NCBI RefSeq assembly: GCF_004119455.1
Contig: NZ_NRQT01000002.1
Location: 379,501-443,500 of the forward strand
Direction of reading: 5' to 3'
From: Chryseobacterium sp. CH25
Lineage (GTDB): Bacteria; Bacteroidota; Bacteroidia; Flavobacteriales; Weeksellaceae
DNA length: 64,000 nucleotides
A program made the translations under genes and the position numbers. Position 1 is the first letter of the stretch. Every line of letters begins with the position of its first letter. The notes under the pieces were generated by a model. The model had not been told where the DNA came from. It saw nothing but the letters and a program-made list of their open reading frames with translations, and ran no database searches. Of the stretch, positions 55,462 through 63,674 are shown piece by piece.

Positions 55462-57911
55462 TTAAACTGAACGGATGATATCTGCGAAAATCCCACTGGC
55501 TGTTACTTCAGCTCCTGCACCGGCACCTTTTATTACTAATGGTTGCTCAGAATATCTAAGGGTTTTAAAAATGACAATATTATCTTTTCCATAAAGGTGA
55601 AACAGGTCACTTCCCGGAGCTACATGTTGTAAACCAACCTTAGCTTTTCCATCTTTAAATTCTGCAGTATATTTCAGTATTTTTCCTTCTTTTTGAGCGT
55701 TATCAAATAAAGCTTTAAAATGATTTTCATATTCTGTAAGTTTTTCATAGAAATGTTCTACACTTCCTTCCATACAGGCTTCAGGCAGGAATCCTATATT
55801 TTCAATCTCTTCAAACTGAAGTGGGTATCCGGCTTCTCTGGCTAGGATTAATATTTTTCTTGCTACGTCAGTTCCTGAAAGATCAAGTCTTGGGTCAGGT
55901 TCTGTATAGCCTTCTTTCTGTGCCTGAGCTACTACTTCGGAAAAAGTTCTGCTGCCATCATAAGTGTTGAATACAAAATTTAATGTTCCACTCAGAACAG
56001 CTTCAATAGAAGTTATTTTATCACCGCTTTTGATGAGGTCATTAATGGTTCCAATTACAGGAAGCCCTGCTCCTACGTTTGTTTCAAAGTGAAAGCTGCA
56101 ATTATGATTTCTGGCAGTATTTTTTAATAAAGTATATTTTTCAAAATCTGACGATGCAGCAATTTTATTACAGGCAACAATATTGATACTTCTTTTCAGA
56201 AGGTTTTCATATACTGCTGGAATCTCAGAGCTGGCTGTGATATCCACAAAAACTGAGTTTCTGAGATTACGGGCTATAATTTCTTCCGCAAATTTTTGAG
56301 CAGAGGCTTCCACACCAGTTTCATCCCAATTCTTGTACTCTTCTTCAGAAATTCCCTTATCAGCAAAAAACATTTTCCGACTGTTGGAAAGGCCTGCAAT
56401 TCTCAGATTGATGAAATGGTTTTCTCTCAGATATTGATTCTGTTCATAGATCTGTTGAATCAATTTTTTCCCACATTCCCTGTTCCACAGATATAAAGAT
56501 GGATCTGTTTTATTTCGGATTCAAAAAATTCTTCATGAAGAACGTTCACTGCTTTTTTCGCATCTTTTTCAGCAATAACCACACTGATATTTCTTTCAGA
56601 AGAACCTTGTGCAATGGTTCTGATATTGATTCCATTATTCCCCAGACAGCCAAACATTTTGGCACTTACACCGCTTCTGCTTTTCATATTTTCACCTACC
56701 AGCGCTACAATAGAAAGACCTGTTTCAATTTTTACAGGAGCTACTCTTTTTAAGTCGATATCATCTGCAAAAGAGGTATTGATTGCATTTTCAGCAGTAA
56801 TCATATCTTTCTCATGAATGGCAATGGTAATGGAGTGTTCCGAAGAACCCTGTGTAATCAGAATAACATTTATTTTTTCTTGGCTAAGACATTGAAACAG
56901 TTTTGCAGAAATTCCGGGAATCCCTACCATTCCGCTGCCCTCTAAAGTAAGAAGGACAATATTATCCATATTTGAAATTCCTACTGCCACCTGCTGTTTT
57001 TCATTTTCTGAAATATTGAGATTGTGAGAAACCAATGTTCCCTGAGCTTCAGGGTCAAAAGTATTTTTAATTTTAAGATTAATATTTTTTACCATCACCG
57101 GCTGAATGGATGGTGGATAAATTACTTTTGCTCCAAAATGGGAAAGCTCCATAGCCTCATGGTAAGAAATTTCTGCAATAGGTTTTGCATGGGAAGCCAG
57201 ACGCGGATCGGCAGTCATCATTCCGCTTACATCAGTCCATATCTGAAGTTCATCAGCATGAATGGCTGCTGCAATAATGGCTGCAGAGTAATCTGAACCA
57301 CCGCGTCCTAAAGTTGTAGTATGACCTTTTTCGTCACTGGCTATAAAGCCCGGACCTATGAAGATGCGATTCTGATGTTTGTTGAAGTAATTTTTAAAGT
57401 TACCCTCAGTGATATTGAAATTTACTTTTGCATGAGTGAAATTGCTGTCAGTTCTGATAAGTTCAGCAGTATTCATCCATAGAGAATCCATTTTCTGATG
57501 CTGAAGTCTGGCTGCAATAATATTTGATGACAAAAATTCACCATAGGATGCTATTTTATCTTTGATTCTTGGAGTAAGCTCACCGAGAACAAAAATTCCG
57601 TTGCATAGGTCTTCAATATCATTGAAATGTTTTTTTACAAAGCTTAGTAAAGAACTTTGTTCTGAAACGGGGATGAGTTCTTTGACAAGATTCAGGTGTT
57701 TTTCTTCTGCGTTTTTAAGAAGTTGCAGATAATCTTCATTTTTAACAGAAGCATATGCTGCTGCGTTAATAAGAAGGTCTGTTACGCTGTGAAGTGCTGA
57801 TACAATGACTACAACATTGTCGTTTGAAGATTCCTTTTTGATAATGTTTTCTACCAGCAGAATATTCTGAGAATTGGCGACTGATGTTCCGCCGAATTTT
57901 AAGATTTTCAT
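55462..57911 (-). pseudogene. thrA: Bifunctional aspartokinase/homoserine dehydrogenase, frameshifted
   Basis: ORFs 56460-57911 and 55462-56463 form one protein of about 816 aa, the usual length of ThrA. One base is missing in the T6 run at 56464-56469; restoring it gives YICGTGNVGKKLIQQIYEQ, the homoserine-dehydrogenase NAD motif. The N-terminal half is aspartokinase (MKILKFGGTSVANSQNI, then TLGRGGSDYSAAIIAAA near 205) with two ACT domains (VTLEGSGMVGIPGISAKLF, and VGENMKSRSGVSAKMF). The C-terminal half is homoserine dehydrogenase. It opens the thr operon, behind a leader peptide. The break is probably a sequencing error. Confidence 0.9.
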
Positions 57912-57947
57912 CTATTATTTATTTGGGGTTAGATAAAGTGAGTGGGT

Positions 57948-58013
57948 TACTCTTTAAAAAAAGAGTACAAGGTACCGGAAATAATATGTGAAAATTTACC
58001 CCTTTATGGGGTA
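57948..58013 (-). promoter_or_regulatory. Attenuator region of the thr operon
   Basis: On the minus strand, after the leader peptide: a hairpin TACCCC/GGGGTA (58013-57997) that covers the leader stop codon, then GGTAC-CTT-GTACT (57976-57964) followed by C and seven Us (57962-57956), which is terminator-like. A third pairing, TACTCTTT with AAAGAGTA (57967-57960 with 57955-57948), competes for the same U-run. GGGG can also pair with ACCCC near the thrA start. Competing hairpins and a leader peptide are the hallmarks of attenuation. The exact fold was judged by eye. Confidence 0.55.
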
Positions 58014-58105
58014 GATGTTGTAGTTGTGAATGTAGAAACAGAAGATACTCCTGAAATAGGTGACTTCAGGATAGAAATATCAGATATGTTTCTTAAAAAA
58101 TTCAT
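58004..58105 (-). CDS. thrL: Threonine-operon leader peptide
   Basis: A 33-codon ORF, MNFLRNISDISILKSPISGV then SSVSTFTTTTSTP. Six Thr codons fall in the last nine residues and four Ile before. This is exactly what a ribosome-stall attenuator sensing threonine (and isoleucine) would look like. It starts about 5 nt from the predicted RNA start and ends 93 bp before thrA. The stop codon lies inside a hairpin. The name follows function only; sequence similarity to enterobacterial thrL is not claimed. Confidence 0.75.
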   Translation of the reverse strand: MNFLRNISDISILKSPISGVSSVSTFTTTTSTP

Positions 58106-58115
58106 TGTAACGGAA

Positions 58116-58145
58116 CAAATGTACAAATTATTTTGGAATAGCAAA
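58116..58145 (-). promoter_or_regulatory. Promoter of the thr operon
   Basis: On the minus strand TTTG (58145-58142), 18 nt, then TACATTTG (58123-58116): a full match to the Bacteroidota consensus. RNA would start near 58110, just ahead of the leader peptide. Confidence 0.75.
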
Positions 58146-58187
58146 CTTTTAACATAATAAATTAATAAGTCCTTTTTTAGAGAAATA

Positions 58188-58219
58188 TTTTGTGTAATTA
58201 ATTAAAAACCTTACATTTA
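58188..58219 (+). promoter_or_regulatory. Promoter of the Cys-rich peptide cluster
   Basis: TTTTG (58188-58192), 19 nt, then TACATTTA (58212-58219), one mismatch to TAnnTTTG. The first peptide's ATG (58245) is 25 nt further. Confidence 0.6.
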
Positions 58220-58244
58220 TTGGATAAACTATAATGAAAATCCA

Positions 58245-58439
58245 ATGAAAAATTCAAAAAAAATTAAAAGAGAAAATTTAAAATCCATTAATGGTGGTGG
58301 AATAGGAAACTGTTATGAGAACTGTCCTGTTGGACCTTATGGACCAAATGAAGTAAAATCATGCGGAGATTTCCACGGGCTACCAGAATGTTGTAAAAAA
58401 AGAGTATTGGTAAGTATGGATTGTTTTGGACCATATTAA
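58245..58439 (+). CDS. Bacteriocin-like GG-leader peptide 1
   Basis: A 64-aa peptide. The leader MKNSKKIKRENLKSINGGG ends in a double glycine, the usual site of processing by C39 peptidase exporters. The core has six Cys: NCYENCPVGPYGPNEV, then SCGDFHGLPECCKKRVLVSMDC. It shares a core with peptides 3, 4 and 5 (C-x2/3-C-P, YG, C-x-x-F/Y-x-x-L, VxVS-x2-C). In Chryseobacterium genomes such genes are called bacteriocin-like proteins; activity is untested. It has its own promoter and terminator. Confidence 0.75.
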   Translation: MKNSKKIKRENLKSINGGGIGNCYENCPVGPYGPNEVKSCGDFHGLPECCKKRVLVSMDCFGPY

Positions 58440-58458
58440 TTTCTTCTAATAATATAAG

Positions 58459-58485
58459 AGCATTGTTGTATAACAGTGCTTTTTG
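58459..58485 (+). terminator. Terminator after peptide 1
   Basis: AGCATTGTT (58459-58467) pairs with AACAGTGCT (58472-58480), with one G-T pair, then Ts. Confidence 0.75.
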
Positions 58486-58510
58486 TTTATTACTTTAAAA
58501 TTAAAATACT

Positions 58511-58687
58511 ATGAAAAAATTTAAAAAATTATCAAGAGACCAAAAGAAAAGTATCAACGGTGGTTTTACCCAGATGCAAATTGAAGCTTGTGGAGGAGAG
58601 CAGCTTGTGTGTTTCATGAAAGGAGGGTCCGGAGCTTGGGGATGTTCATTAAAACCAGGAGGAACCTGCTATACTCCTAAGCTCTAA
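58511..58687 (+). CDS. Bacteriocin-like GG-leader peptide 2
   Basis: A 58-aa peptide. The leader MKKFKKLSRDQKKSINGG is of the same type as its neighbours and ends GG, but the core (FTQMQIEACGGEQLVCFMKG, then GSGAWGCSLKPGGTCYTPKL) has only four Cys in a different pattern, so it is a separate subfamily. It is easily missed because of its length. Confidence 0.7.
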   Translation: MKKFKKLSRDQKKSINGGFTQMQIEACGGEQLVCFMKGGSGAWGCSLKPGGTCYTPKL

Positions 58688-58726
58688 TCTATTATTTATT
58701 TCTGTATTTAACTTAATCCTGAAAAT

Positions 58727-58924
58727 ATGAAAAAATTATCAAGACTTATTCTTAGGGATATTAACGGAGGTAATTCTTCTATTTGTGATGGATGCCCAAC
58801 TGATATTAAGTATGGGCCGGGAATAGAATATACTGGAACATGTGAAAATTATTTTGCATTACCGGATTACTGCAGGGATAACCACTGTGTTAGAGTAAGC
58901 AGATCCTGTTTTGGAGATTGTTAA
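58727..58924 (+). CDS. Bacteriocin-like GG-leader peptide 3
   Basis: A 65-aa peptide. Short leader MKKLSRLILRDINGG with GG, then ICDGCPTDIKYGPGIEYTG, TCENYFALPDYC, and RVSRSCFGDC. It has the six conserved cysteines of the family plus one more at the end (C65). It starts 39 bp after peptide 2. Confidence 0.75.
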   Translation: MKKLSRLILRDINGGNSSICDGCPTDIKYGPGIEYTGTCENYFALPDYCRDNHCVRVSRSCFGDC

Positions 58925-58981
58925 CATGAATAATTATAGGATTTAATAAAAATAAAGATCAACTAATAACAAATTTAAAAC

Positions 58982-59194
58982 ATGAAAAAACTATCAAGAA
59001 CAAAACTGAAAGATATTAATGGTAAAGGAATGTCTGGTTGTGCAGGATGTCCAACAGGTGGTAATTATGGAGATGGTCCAGAATATACCAACAGCTGTAT
59101 GGCTTTTTGGGGATTATCACCTACTTGCAGAAACTGTGTAGATGTAAGTGCAGATTGCTATGGGCCGGATTATTCCGATTATTTTGGTAACTAA
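58982..59194 (+). CDS. Bacteriocin-like leader peptide 4 (GK at the cleavage site)
   Basis: A 70-aa peptide. The leader is MKKLSRTKLKDINGKG, where the second glycine of the usual GG is lysine. The core is GCAGCPTGGNYGDGPEYTNS, CMAFWGLSPTCRNC, and VDVSADCYG, six conserved Cys. The tail (PDYSDYFGN) is acidic and aromatic. Without GG, processing may occur elsewhere or not at all. Confidence 0.72.
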   Translation: MKKLSRTKLKDINGKGMSGCAGCPTGGNYGDGPEYTNSCMAFWGLSPTCRNCVDVSADCYGPDYSDYFGN

Positions 59195-59246
59195 ATGCAA
59201 TTTTAAAAACTATATTACTGGATAACATCAAAAAATTAAAACAACT

Positions 59247-59450
59247 ATGAAAAATTTAAAGAAATTAAATAGAAGAGAACTTGGAGGAGTAAATGGTGCA
59301 ATAGGATCAAACTGTAGCAGGTGCCCACAACATACAACTTATGGAACTGGGCCAAACGATGCTCCATGCAGCGCTTATCAGGCACTTCCCTTATACTGCA
59401 AAGCATGTGTGATTGTAAGTATGGAATGCGTTGATGGTGGAGTATCTTAA
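59247..59450 (+). CDS. Bacteriocin-like leader peptide 5 (GA at the cleavage site)
   Basis: A 67-aa peptide. Leader MKNLKKLNRRELGGVNGAIG, where GA replaces GG at the usual position. Core SNCSRCPQHTTYGTGPNDAP, CSAYQALPLYCKAC, and VIVSMEC, six Cys. It is the last + strand gene of the cluster and is followed by a bidirectional terminator shared with peptide 6. Confidence 0.72.
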   Translation: MKNLKKLNRRELGGVNGAIGSNCSRCPQHTTYGTGPNDAPCSAYQALPLYCKACVIVSMECVDGGVS

Positions 59451-59475
59451 TATATCTGACTAATCAAGAAATAAA

Positions 59476-59502
59476 AAAGCACTGTAATTTTTACAGTGCT
59501 TT
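59476..59502. terminator. Bidirectional terminator between peptides 5 and 6
   Basis: AAAGCACTGTAA (59476-59487) pairs exactly with TTACAGTGCTTT (59491-59502). The genes converge on it. Confidence 0.85.
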
Positions 59503-59507
59503 ATCTT

Positions 59508-59666
59508 TTAACAGTTAGTAGGAAAATAGGGGCCTCTTGGAAGACAAATAGGTTCTCCAAAGCACCCTGTTGCACAAATTTGACTTATTCCGCAATAGCT
59601 GCATGTATCTGATCCACCATTTACTTTTTTAAGATTTTCTCTGTTTAATTTCTTTAAATTTTTCAT
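59508..59666 (-). CDS. Bacteriocin-like GG-leader peptide 6 (minus strand)
   Basis: A 52-aa peptide on the opposite strand. Leader MKNLKKLNRENLKKVNGG, almost identical to that of peptide 5 but with intact GG. The core SDTCSYCGISQICATGCFGE, then PICLPRGPYFPTNC, has six Cys with a different spacing. It is outside the length cut-off of most ORF callers. Strand reversal suggests local rearrangement or a separate subfamily. Confidence 0.72.
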   Translation of the reverse strand: MKNLKKLNRENLKKVNGGSDTCSYCGISQICATGCFGEPICLPRGPYFPTNC

Positions 59667-59779
59667 AATAATTATTATTAGTTTGGAATATAAATATAAT
59701 TAATTATTCACTAATGAAAGAAATTTTTAGTATGCTTTTTAGAAAAAGATTAAACCATTTTATTTTTTGATAGAACTAA

Positions 59780-59807
59780 AAAAAGCACTGTAGAAACAGT
59801 GCTTTTT
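59780..59807 (-). terminator. Terminator after nadA
   Basis: AAAAAGCACTGT (59780-59791) pairs with ACAGTGCTTTTT (59796-59807). On the minus strand it lies just beyond the nadA stop (59810). Confidence 0.85.
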
Positions 59808-59809
59808 GC

Positions 59810-60829
59810 TTATTTTATACTTTTAGAAAGATCAAGCATAGCCTCAATAGGTTTCAGTGCTTTTAATCTTAATTCTTCATCGATAAGAATCTCAGGAAGT
59901 TCGTATTTCATACATAAATACAGTTTTTCCATTGTGTTACGCTTCATGTAGAAACATTCTGAGCAGTTACAGTTTTCATCAAAAACCAATGCCGGAATTA
60001 ATTCTTTGTGAGGTGCACGTTTTCTCATTTCGTGAAGAATTCCTTCTTCTGTGGCAATGATGAACTTCTGGCAATCATCTTTTTCTACATAATCCAATAG
60101 AGCAGAAGTAGAACCAATAAAGTGGGCTAACTTTAAAACAGCTTCTTCACTTTCAGGGTGGGCAATCATTTTTGCATCCGGGTTGTCTGCAAGCTGTTTT
60201 GCAATTCTTTCCATTGAAAATGCTTCGTGTACAATACAGCTTCCATCCCAAAGAATCATATCGCGACCTGTCTTTTTAGATAAGTATCTTCCCAGGTTTT
60301 TGTCCGGTGCAAAAATGATAGGTCTGTCTTTTGGAAGGGCTTCAATTACTGTTTCAGCATTTGAGCTTGTTACGATGATATCACTTTCAGCTTTTGTTTC
60401 TGCGTTGCAATTGATGTACGTTGCAATTAAAGCATCAGGATGTTGTTCACGCATTTTTCTCAATCCTTCTCCTGAGCATCCATCTGCCAGAGAGCACCCA
60501 GCCATGGTATCAGGAAGAACTACTTTTTTAGTTGGATTAAGAATTTTTGCTGCTTCAGCCATAAAATGTACTCCACAGAATACAATCATATCAGCATTGG
60601 TATCCTTTGCCTGTCTTGCCAATTGTAAAGAATCTCCAAGGAAATCAGCGATATCCTGAATTTCTCCCGGTTGGTAATAATGGGCAAGGATTACAGCATT
60701 TTTCTCTTCCTTAAGTTTCAGAATGGCTTTTACCAACTCTTCTCCCTGAGGAATCGCTATATTTTTTATATCCAGGAATCCTTTTACAGGAATCGCAGAT
60801 TTTGCTTTTTCTAATGTTTCGGTACTCAT
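59810..60829 (-). CDS. nadA: Quinolinate synthase
   Basis: A 339-aa enzyme with a [4Fe-4S] cluster condensing iminoaspartate and dihydroxyacetone phosphate to quinolinate in NAD synthesis. HYYQPGEIQDIADFLGDSL (about 50-68) and FCGVHFMAEAAKILNP (about 84-99) are typical, with further Cys in MAGCSLADGCSG and NCNCSECFYMKRNTMEKLY. nadB and nadC are not adjacent. It starts at ATG 60829, and its terminator is at 59780. Confidence 0.95.
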   Translation of the reverse strand: MSTETLEKAKSAIPVKGFLDIKNIAIPQGEELVKAILKLKEEKNAVILAHYYQPGEIQDIADFLGDSLQLARQAKDTNADMIVFCGVHFMAEAAKILNPTKKVVLPDTMAGCSLADGCSGEGLRKMREQHPDALIATYINCNAETKAESDIIVTSSNAETVIEALPKDRPIIFAPDKNLGRYLSKKTGRDMILWDGSCIVHEAFSMERIAKQLADNPDAKMIAHPESEEAVLKLAHFIGSTSALLDYVEKDDCQKFIIATEEGILHEMRKRAPHKELIPALVFDENCNCSECFYMKRNTMEKLYLCMKYELPEILIDEELRLKALKPIEAMLDLSKSIK

Positions 60830-60936
60830 ATCAACCTTAATGTTTTTTTATTATCAGAATCCAGAGGTTAGAAATTAGAAGTTAGATTGTGATGAAAGTA
60901 CATCACTTCCATCTTCTGACCTCCATCTTCCAGCCA

Positions 60937-61500
60937 TTAATTATTGATAAAACTTTTTATTAAACTTTCTATTTCTTTTTTAGCTTCATCAAGATCGGAA
61001 TTGATTACGATCCTGTCAAATTCGCTGGCATAAGACATTTCTTCTTCTGCCTTTGCGACACGGGTTTTGATGGTTTCCGCATCATCCGTATTTCTTGAAA
61101 TCAATCTTCGTTCCAATTCTTCAATGGAAGGCGGTTCTATAAAAATAGACAAAGCCTTTTCTCCGAAGTATTTTTTCAGGGAAATTCCTCCTTTTACATC
61201 TACATCAAAAATAACAACTTTTCCCTGATTCCAGATCTTTTCAACTTCAGATTTTAAAGTTCCGTAATATTTATCAGTGTATACTTCTTCATATTCTACA
61301 AAGGCATCTTCTGAAATTTTCTGTCTGAATTCATCAGGTGATAAAAAATGATAATCCACAGCATGTACTTCGCTTCCTCTTGGCTGTCTTGTGGTACATG
61401 AGATTGAAAATTCCAGTTCCGGGAAAGTTTCTAAAGAATGCTTTACCAATGTAGTTTTTCCGCTTCCAGATGGGGCTGAAAATATAATTACTTTATCCAT
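60937..61500 (-). CDS. gmk: Guanylate kinase
   Basis: A 187-aa enzyme phosphorylating GMP to GDP with ATP. P-loop IFSAPSGSGKTTLVKH (about 6-21), the GMP-binding SISCTTRQPRGSEVHAVDYHFLSPDEF (about 33-59) and IDVDVKGG-like VIFDVDVKGGISLKKYF (about 95-111) are all present. Length is normal. It is followed by yicC upstream on the same strand; the two often pair. Confidence 0.95.
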   Translation of the reverse strand: MDKVIIFSAPSGSGKTTLVKHSLETFPELEFSISCTTRQPRGSEVHAVDYHFLSPDEFRQKISEDAFVEYEEVYTDKYYGTLKSEVEKIWNQGKVVIFDVDVKGGISLKKYFGEKALSIFIEPPSIEELERRLISRNTDDAETIKTRVAKAEEEMSYASEFDRIVINSDLDEAKKEIESLIKSFINN

Positions 61501-61586
61501 ATTTTTGAGTTTCGAGTTCCGGGTACCGAGTTTTGGGTTACTACCTTATCCATGATAATTATAACCACGCATCTCGTACCTCGTTA

Positions 61587-62444
61587 CTACAACACGTTTA
61601 ACGTTTGCTCTTTAATTTTTTCCAGATCATCCTTCATCTTCACTACAAGTTTCTGAATTTCGGCATGATTGGCTTTAGAACCTAATGTATTGATCTCTCT
61701 TCCGATTTCCTGAGAAATAAAGCCCAGTTTTTTACCATTGAAAGACTCATTATCCATTACTTCTTTGTAATATTTCAAATGTTGGGCAAGTCTTACCTTT
61801 TCTTCTGAAATATCCAGTTTTTCTGTGAAGTAGGCCATTTCCTGATAGAAACGGGTTTCATCCACATTTTCGAATTCTTTCAGAGTCTTTTGGTAACGTT
61901 CTTTTACACTCACGATTCTTTCTTCTTCAAAAGGAATCACTTCACCCAGATACTTATCAATATTTTGAATATTTCTGTTAAGCTCTTCGTGTAAATTGCT
62001 GCCTTCAGTGGTTCTGAACTCTTCAAAACGATCTACAGCCGCATTAACAATTTTTGCTAATGCTTCCCATTCGCCTTCTGTAAGTTCATCAGGTCTTGAA
62101 GTGATGGCATCAGGAAGTCTTACGGCCATTTTCAGGTATTCGAAATCAGGACCGTCTGATGCAATATTTTTAAGTTCCTTGATATAGGAATCAATTAAAC
62201 CTTTATTGATTTTTACATCATTAGATTCTTCAAGGTTTTCAATATTGACGTAGCAGTCAACTTTTCCACGGATAATTCTATCGTTAAGAATTTTTCTGAT
62301 CTCAAATTCTTTTTCTTTATAACGTAAAGGAATTTTGATATTTAAATCAAAGCTCTTGCTGTTCAGTGATTTAATATCTATTGTTATTTTTTTTCCTTCA
62401 AAAACATCTTCGGCTCTACCGAAGCCAGTCATTGATAAAATCAT
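61587..62444 (-). CDS. YicC-family endoribonuclease
   Basis: A 285-aa protein of the YicC/DUF1732 family. The start MILSMTGFGRAEDVFEGKKITIDIKSLNSKSFDLNIKIP is diagnostic, with the C-terminal DNESFNGKKLGFISQEIGREINTLGSKANHAEIQKLVVKMKDDLEKIKEQTLNVL. Family members act as endoribonucleases that help degrade small RNAs. It is upstream of gmk and divergent from miaA. The minus strand shows TATCTTTG at 62469-62462 as a possible -7 element. Confidence 0.9.
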   Translation of the reverse strand: MILSMTGFGRAEDVFEGKKITIDIKSLNSKSFDLNIKIPLRYKEKEFEIRKILNDRIIRGKVDCYVNIENLEESNDVKINKGLIDSYIKELKNIASDGPDFEYLKMAVRLPDAITSRPDELTEGEWEALAKIVNAAVDRFEEFRTTEGSNLHEELNRNIQNIDKYLGEVIPFEEERIVSVKERYQKTLKEFENVDETRFYQEMAYFTEKLDISEEKVRLAQHLKYYKEVMDNESFNGKKLGFISQEIGREINTLGSKANHAEIQKLVVKMKDDLEKIKEQTLNVL

Positions 62445-62539
62445 AGTTTTTTATTGTTCTACAAAGATAAACATTTAAATTAGCACAGTGAAATCTGTAA
62501 AAGATTCTATTTTATGGATAAAATAATGAATGTGCACCG

Positions 62540-63454
62540 ATGAAAAATCTGATTTCTGTAGTAGGACCCACCGGAATAGGGAAGACAAAACTGGCAATTG
62601 ATCTGGCAAAACACTTCAATACGGAAATTGTTTCCTGTGATTCCCGACAGTTTTTTAAAGAAATGAAAATCGGAACAGCAGCACCGTCTGAAGAAGAGCT
62701 GGCTGAAGCACCACATCATTTTATCGGAAATCTTTCTGTAGAAGAATATTATTCTATCGGGCAATACGAAGAAGATGCTCTGAAAAAACTCAATGAACTT
62801 TTCCAAAATCATGACACTGTCATTCTTGTTGGTGGAAGTATGATGTATGAAAAAGCAGTGATTGAAGGATTGAATGATCTACCTGAAGCTAATGCTGAAA
62901 ATCAGGAAAAGCTTCAGAAAATAATGGAAGAGGAAGGAGTAGAAAAACTTCAGGAAATTTTAAAGGAATTAGATCCTGAATATTTTGAAGTAGTGGATAT
63001 TCACAATCACAGAAGACTGTTGCGTGCCATTGATGTGATCTGGCAAACGGATAAAAAATATTCTGAGCAGATTGCAGTTTCCCAGGATTCCAGAGATTTT
63101 AATGTGATCAGAATCGGAATTGAAGCTCCAAGAGAAGAGTTATATGACAGAATCAATCGCAGGGTTGATATTATGATGGAGAAAGGACTTTTGGATGAGG
63201 TGAAAGGATTGGAGAAATTCAAAGGTTTGACTGCATTGAATACGGTTGGTTATGCTGAATTATTCAAATATTTTGATGGAGAATGGGATTTGGATTTTGC
63301 TGTGTCTGAAATTAAAAAGAACAGTAGAAGATATGCAAAACGCCAGCTGACGTGGTATAGAAAGGCGGATGATATTCATTATTTACAGTTGGGATATTCT
63401 CAACAGGATTATGAAGATTTGATTCTTTGGATTACTGATCAGTTCCAAAAATAA
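62540..63454 (+). CDS. miaA: tRNA dimethylallyltransferase
   Basis: A 304-aa enzyme transferring dimethylallyl to A37 of tRNAs reading UNN codons. P-loop VVGPTGIGKTKLAIDLA (about 7-23), DSRQFFKEMKIGTAAPSEEE (about 34-53), the ILVGGSMMYEKAVIEGL motif (about 95-111), and the tRNA-binding NTVGYAELFKYFDGEWD (about 235-251) fit. It needs isopentenyl groups made by the mevalonate route that HMG-CoA reductase (3521) starts. It is monocistronic. Confidence 0.95.
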   Translation: MKNLISVVGPTGIGKTKLAIDLAKHFNTEIVSCDSRQFFKEMKIGTAAPSEEELAEAPHHFIGNLSVEEYYSIGQYEEDALKKLNELFQNHDTVILVGGSMMYEKAVIEGLNDLPEANAENQEKLQKIMEEEGVEKLQEILKELDPEYFEVVDIHNHRRLLRAIDVIWQTDKKYSEQIAVSQDSRDFNVIRIGIEAPREELYDRINRRVDIMMEKGLLDEVKGLEKFKGLTALNTVGYAELFKYFDGEWDLDFAVSEIKKNSRRYAKRQLTWYRKADDIHYLQLGYSQQDYEDLILWITDQFQK

Positions 63455-63513
63455 TTTTTTGAATAGGATTCTCCTAGCATCAATTTTTCCGTTATTAAAA
63501 TAAAATATAAGTT

Positions 63514-63577
63514 GAGATTCCTACGGAATGACAAAGGCTATGCGTATTTTTTGTCATTCTGACGAAGGAAGAATCTC
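63514..63577. repeat. Dispersed inverted-repeat element
   Basis: GAGATTC near 63514 and GAATCTC near 63577 are the ends of a larger inverted repeat whose inner arms are GAATGACAAA and TTTGTCATTC. I recognise this sequence family as a common intergenic repeat in flavobacteria. It is not linked to a gene here. Confidence 0.7.
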
Positions 63578-63624
63578 ATGTATTGTTTTATAAATTTTTA
63601 ACTTCCATAGCCTGTAATATAAAC

Positions 63625-63651
63625 AAAAATGCGGCTCATAAAGAACCGCAT
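63625..63651 (-). terminator. Terminator of the efflux outer-membrane gene
   Basis: ATGCGG (63629-63634) pairs with CCGCAT (63646-63651); on the minus strand it is followed by Ts. Confidence 0.75.
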
Positions 63652-63674
63652 CCCAAACAATATAATTTAATTTA

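Noticed and set aside
55462..56463. Independent homoserine dehydrogenase gene
   Set aside because: It lacks its NAD-binding start; the missing part is in the end of the aspartokinase frame, so it is the second half of ThrA.
57942..58157. 71-aa ORF on the + strand ahead of the peptide cluster
   Set aside because: It starts at a GTG directly after a stop, lacks a promoter, and lies exactly antisense to the thr leader peptide and attenuator, which explain the sequence better.
60183..60659. 158-aa + strand ORF
   Set aside because: It is the antisense shadow of nadA, whose motifs and length are unambiguous.
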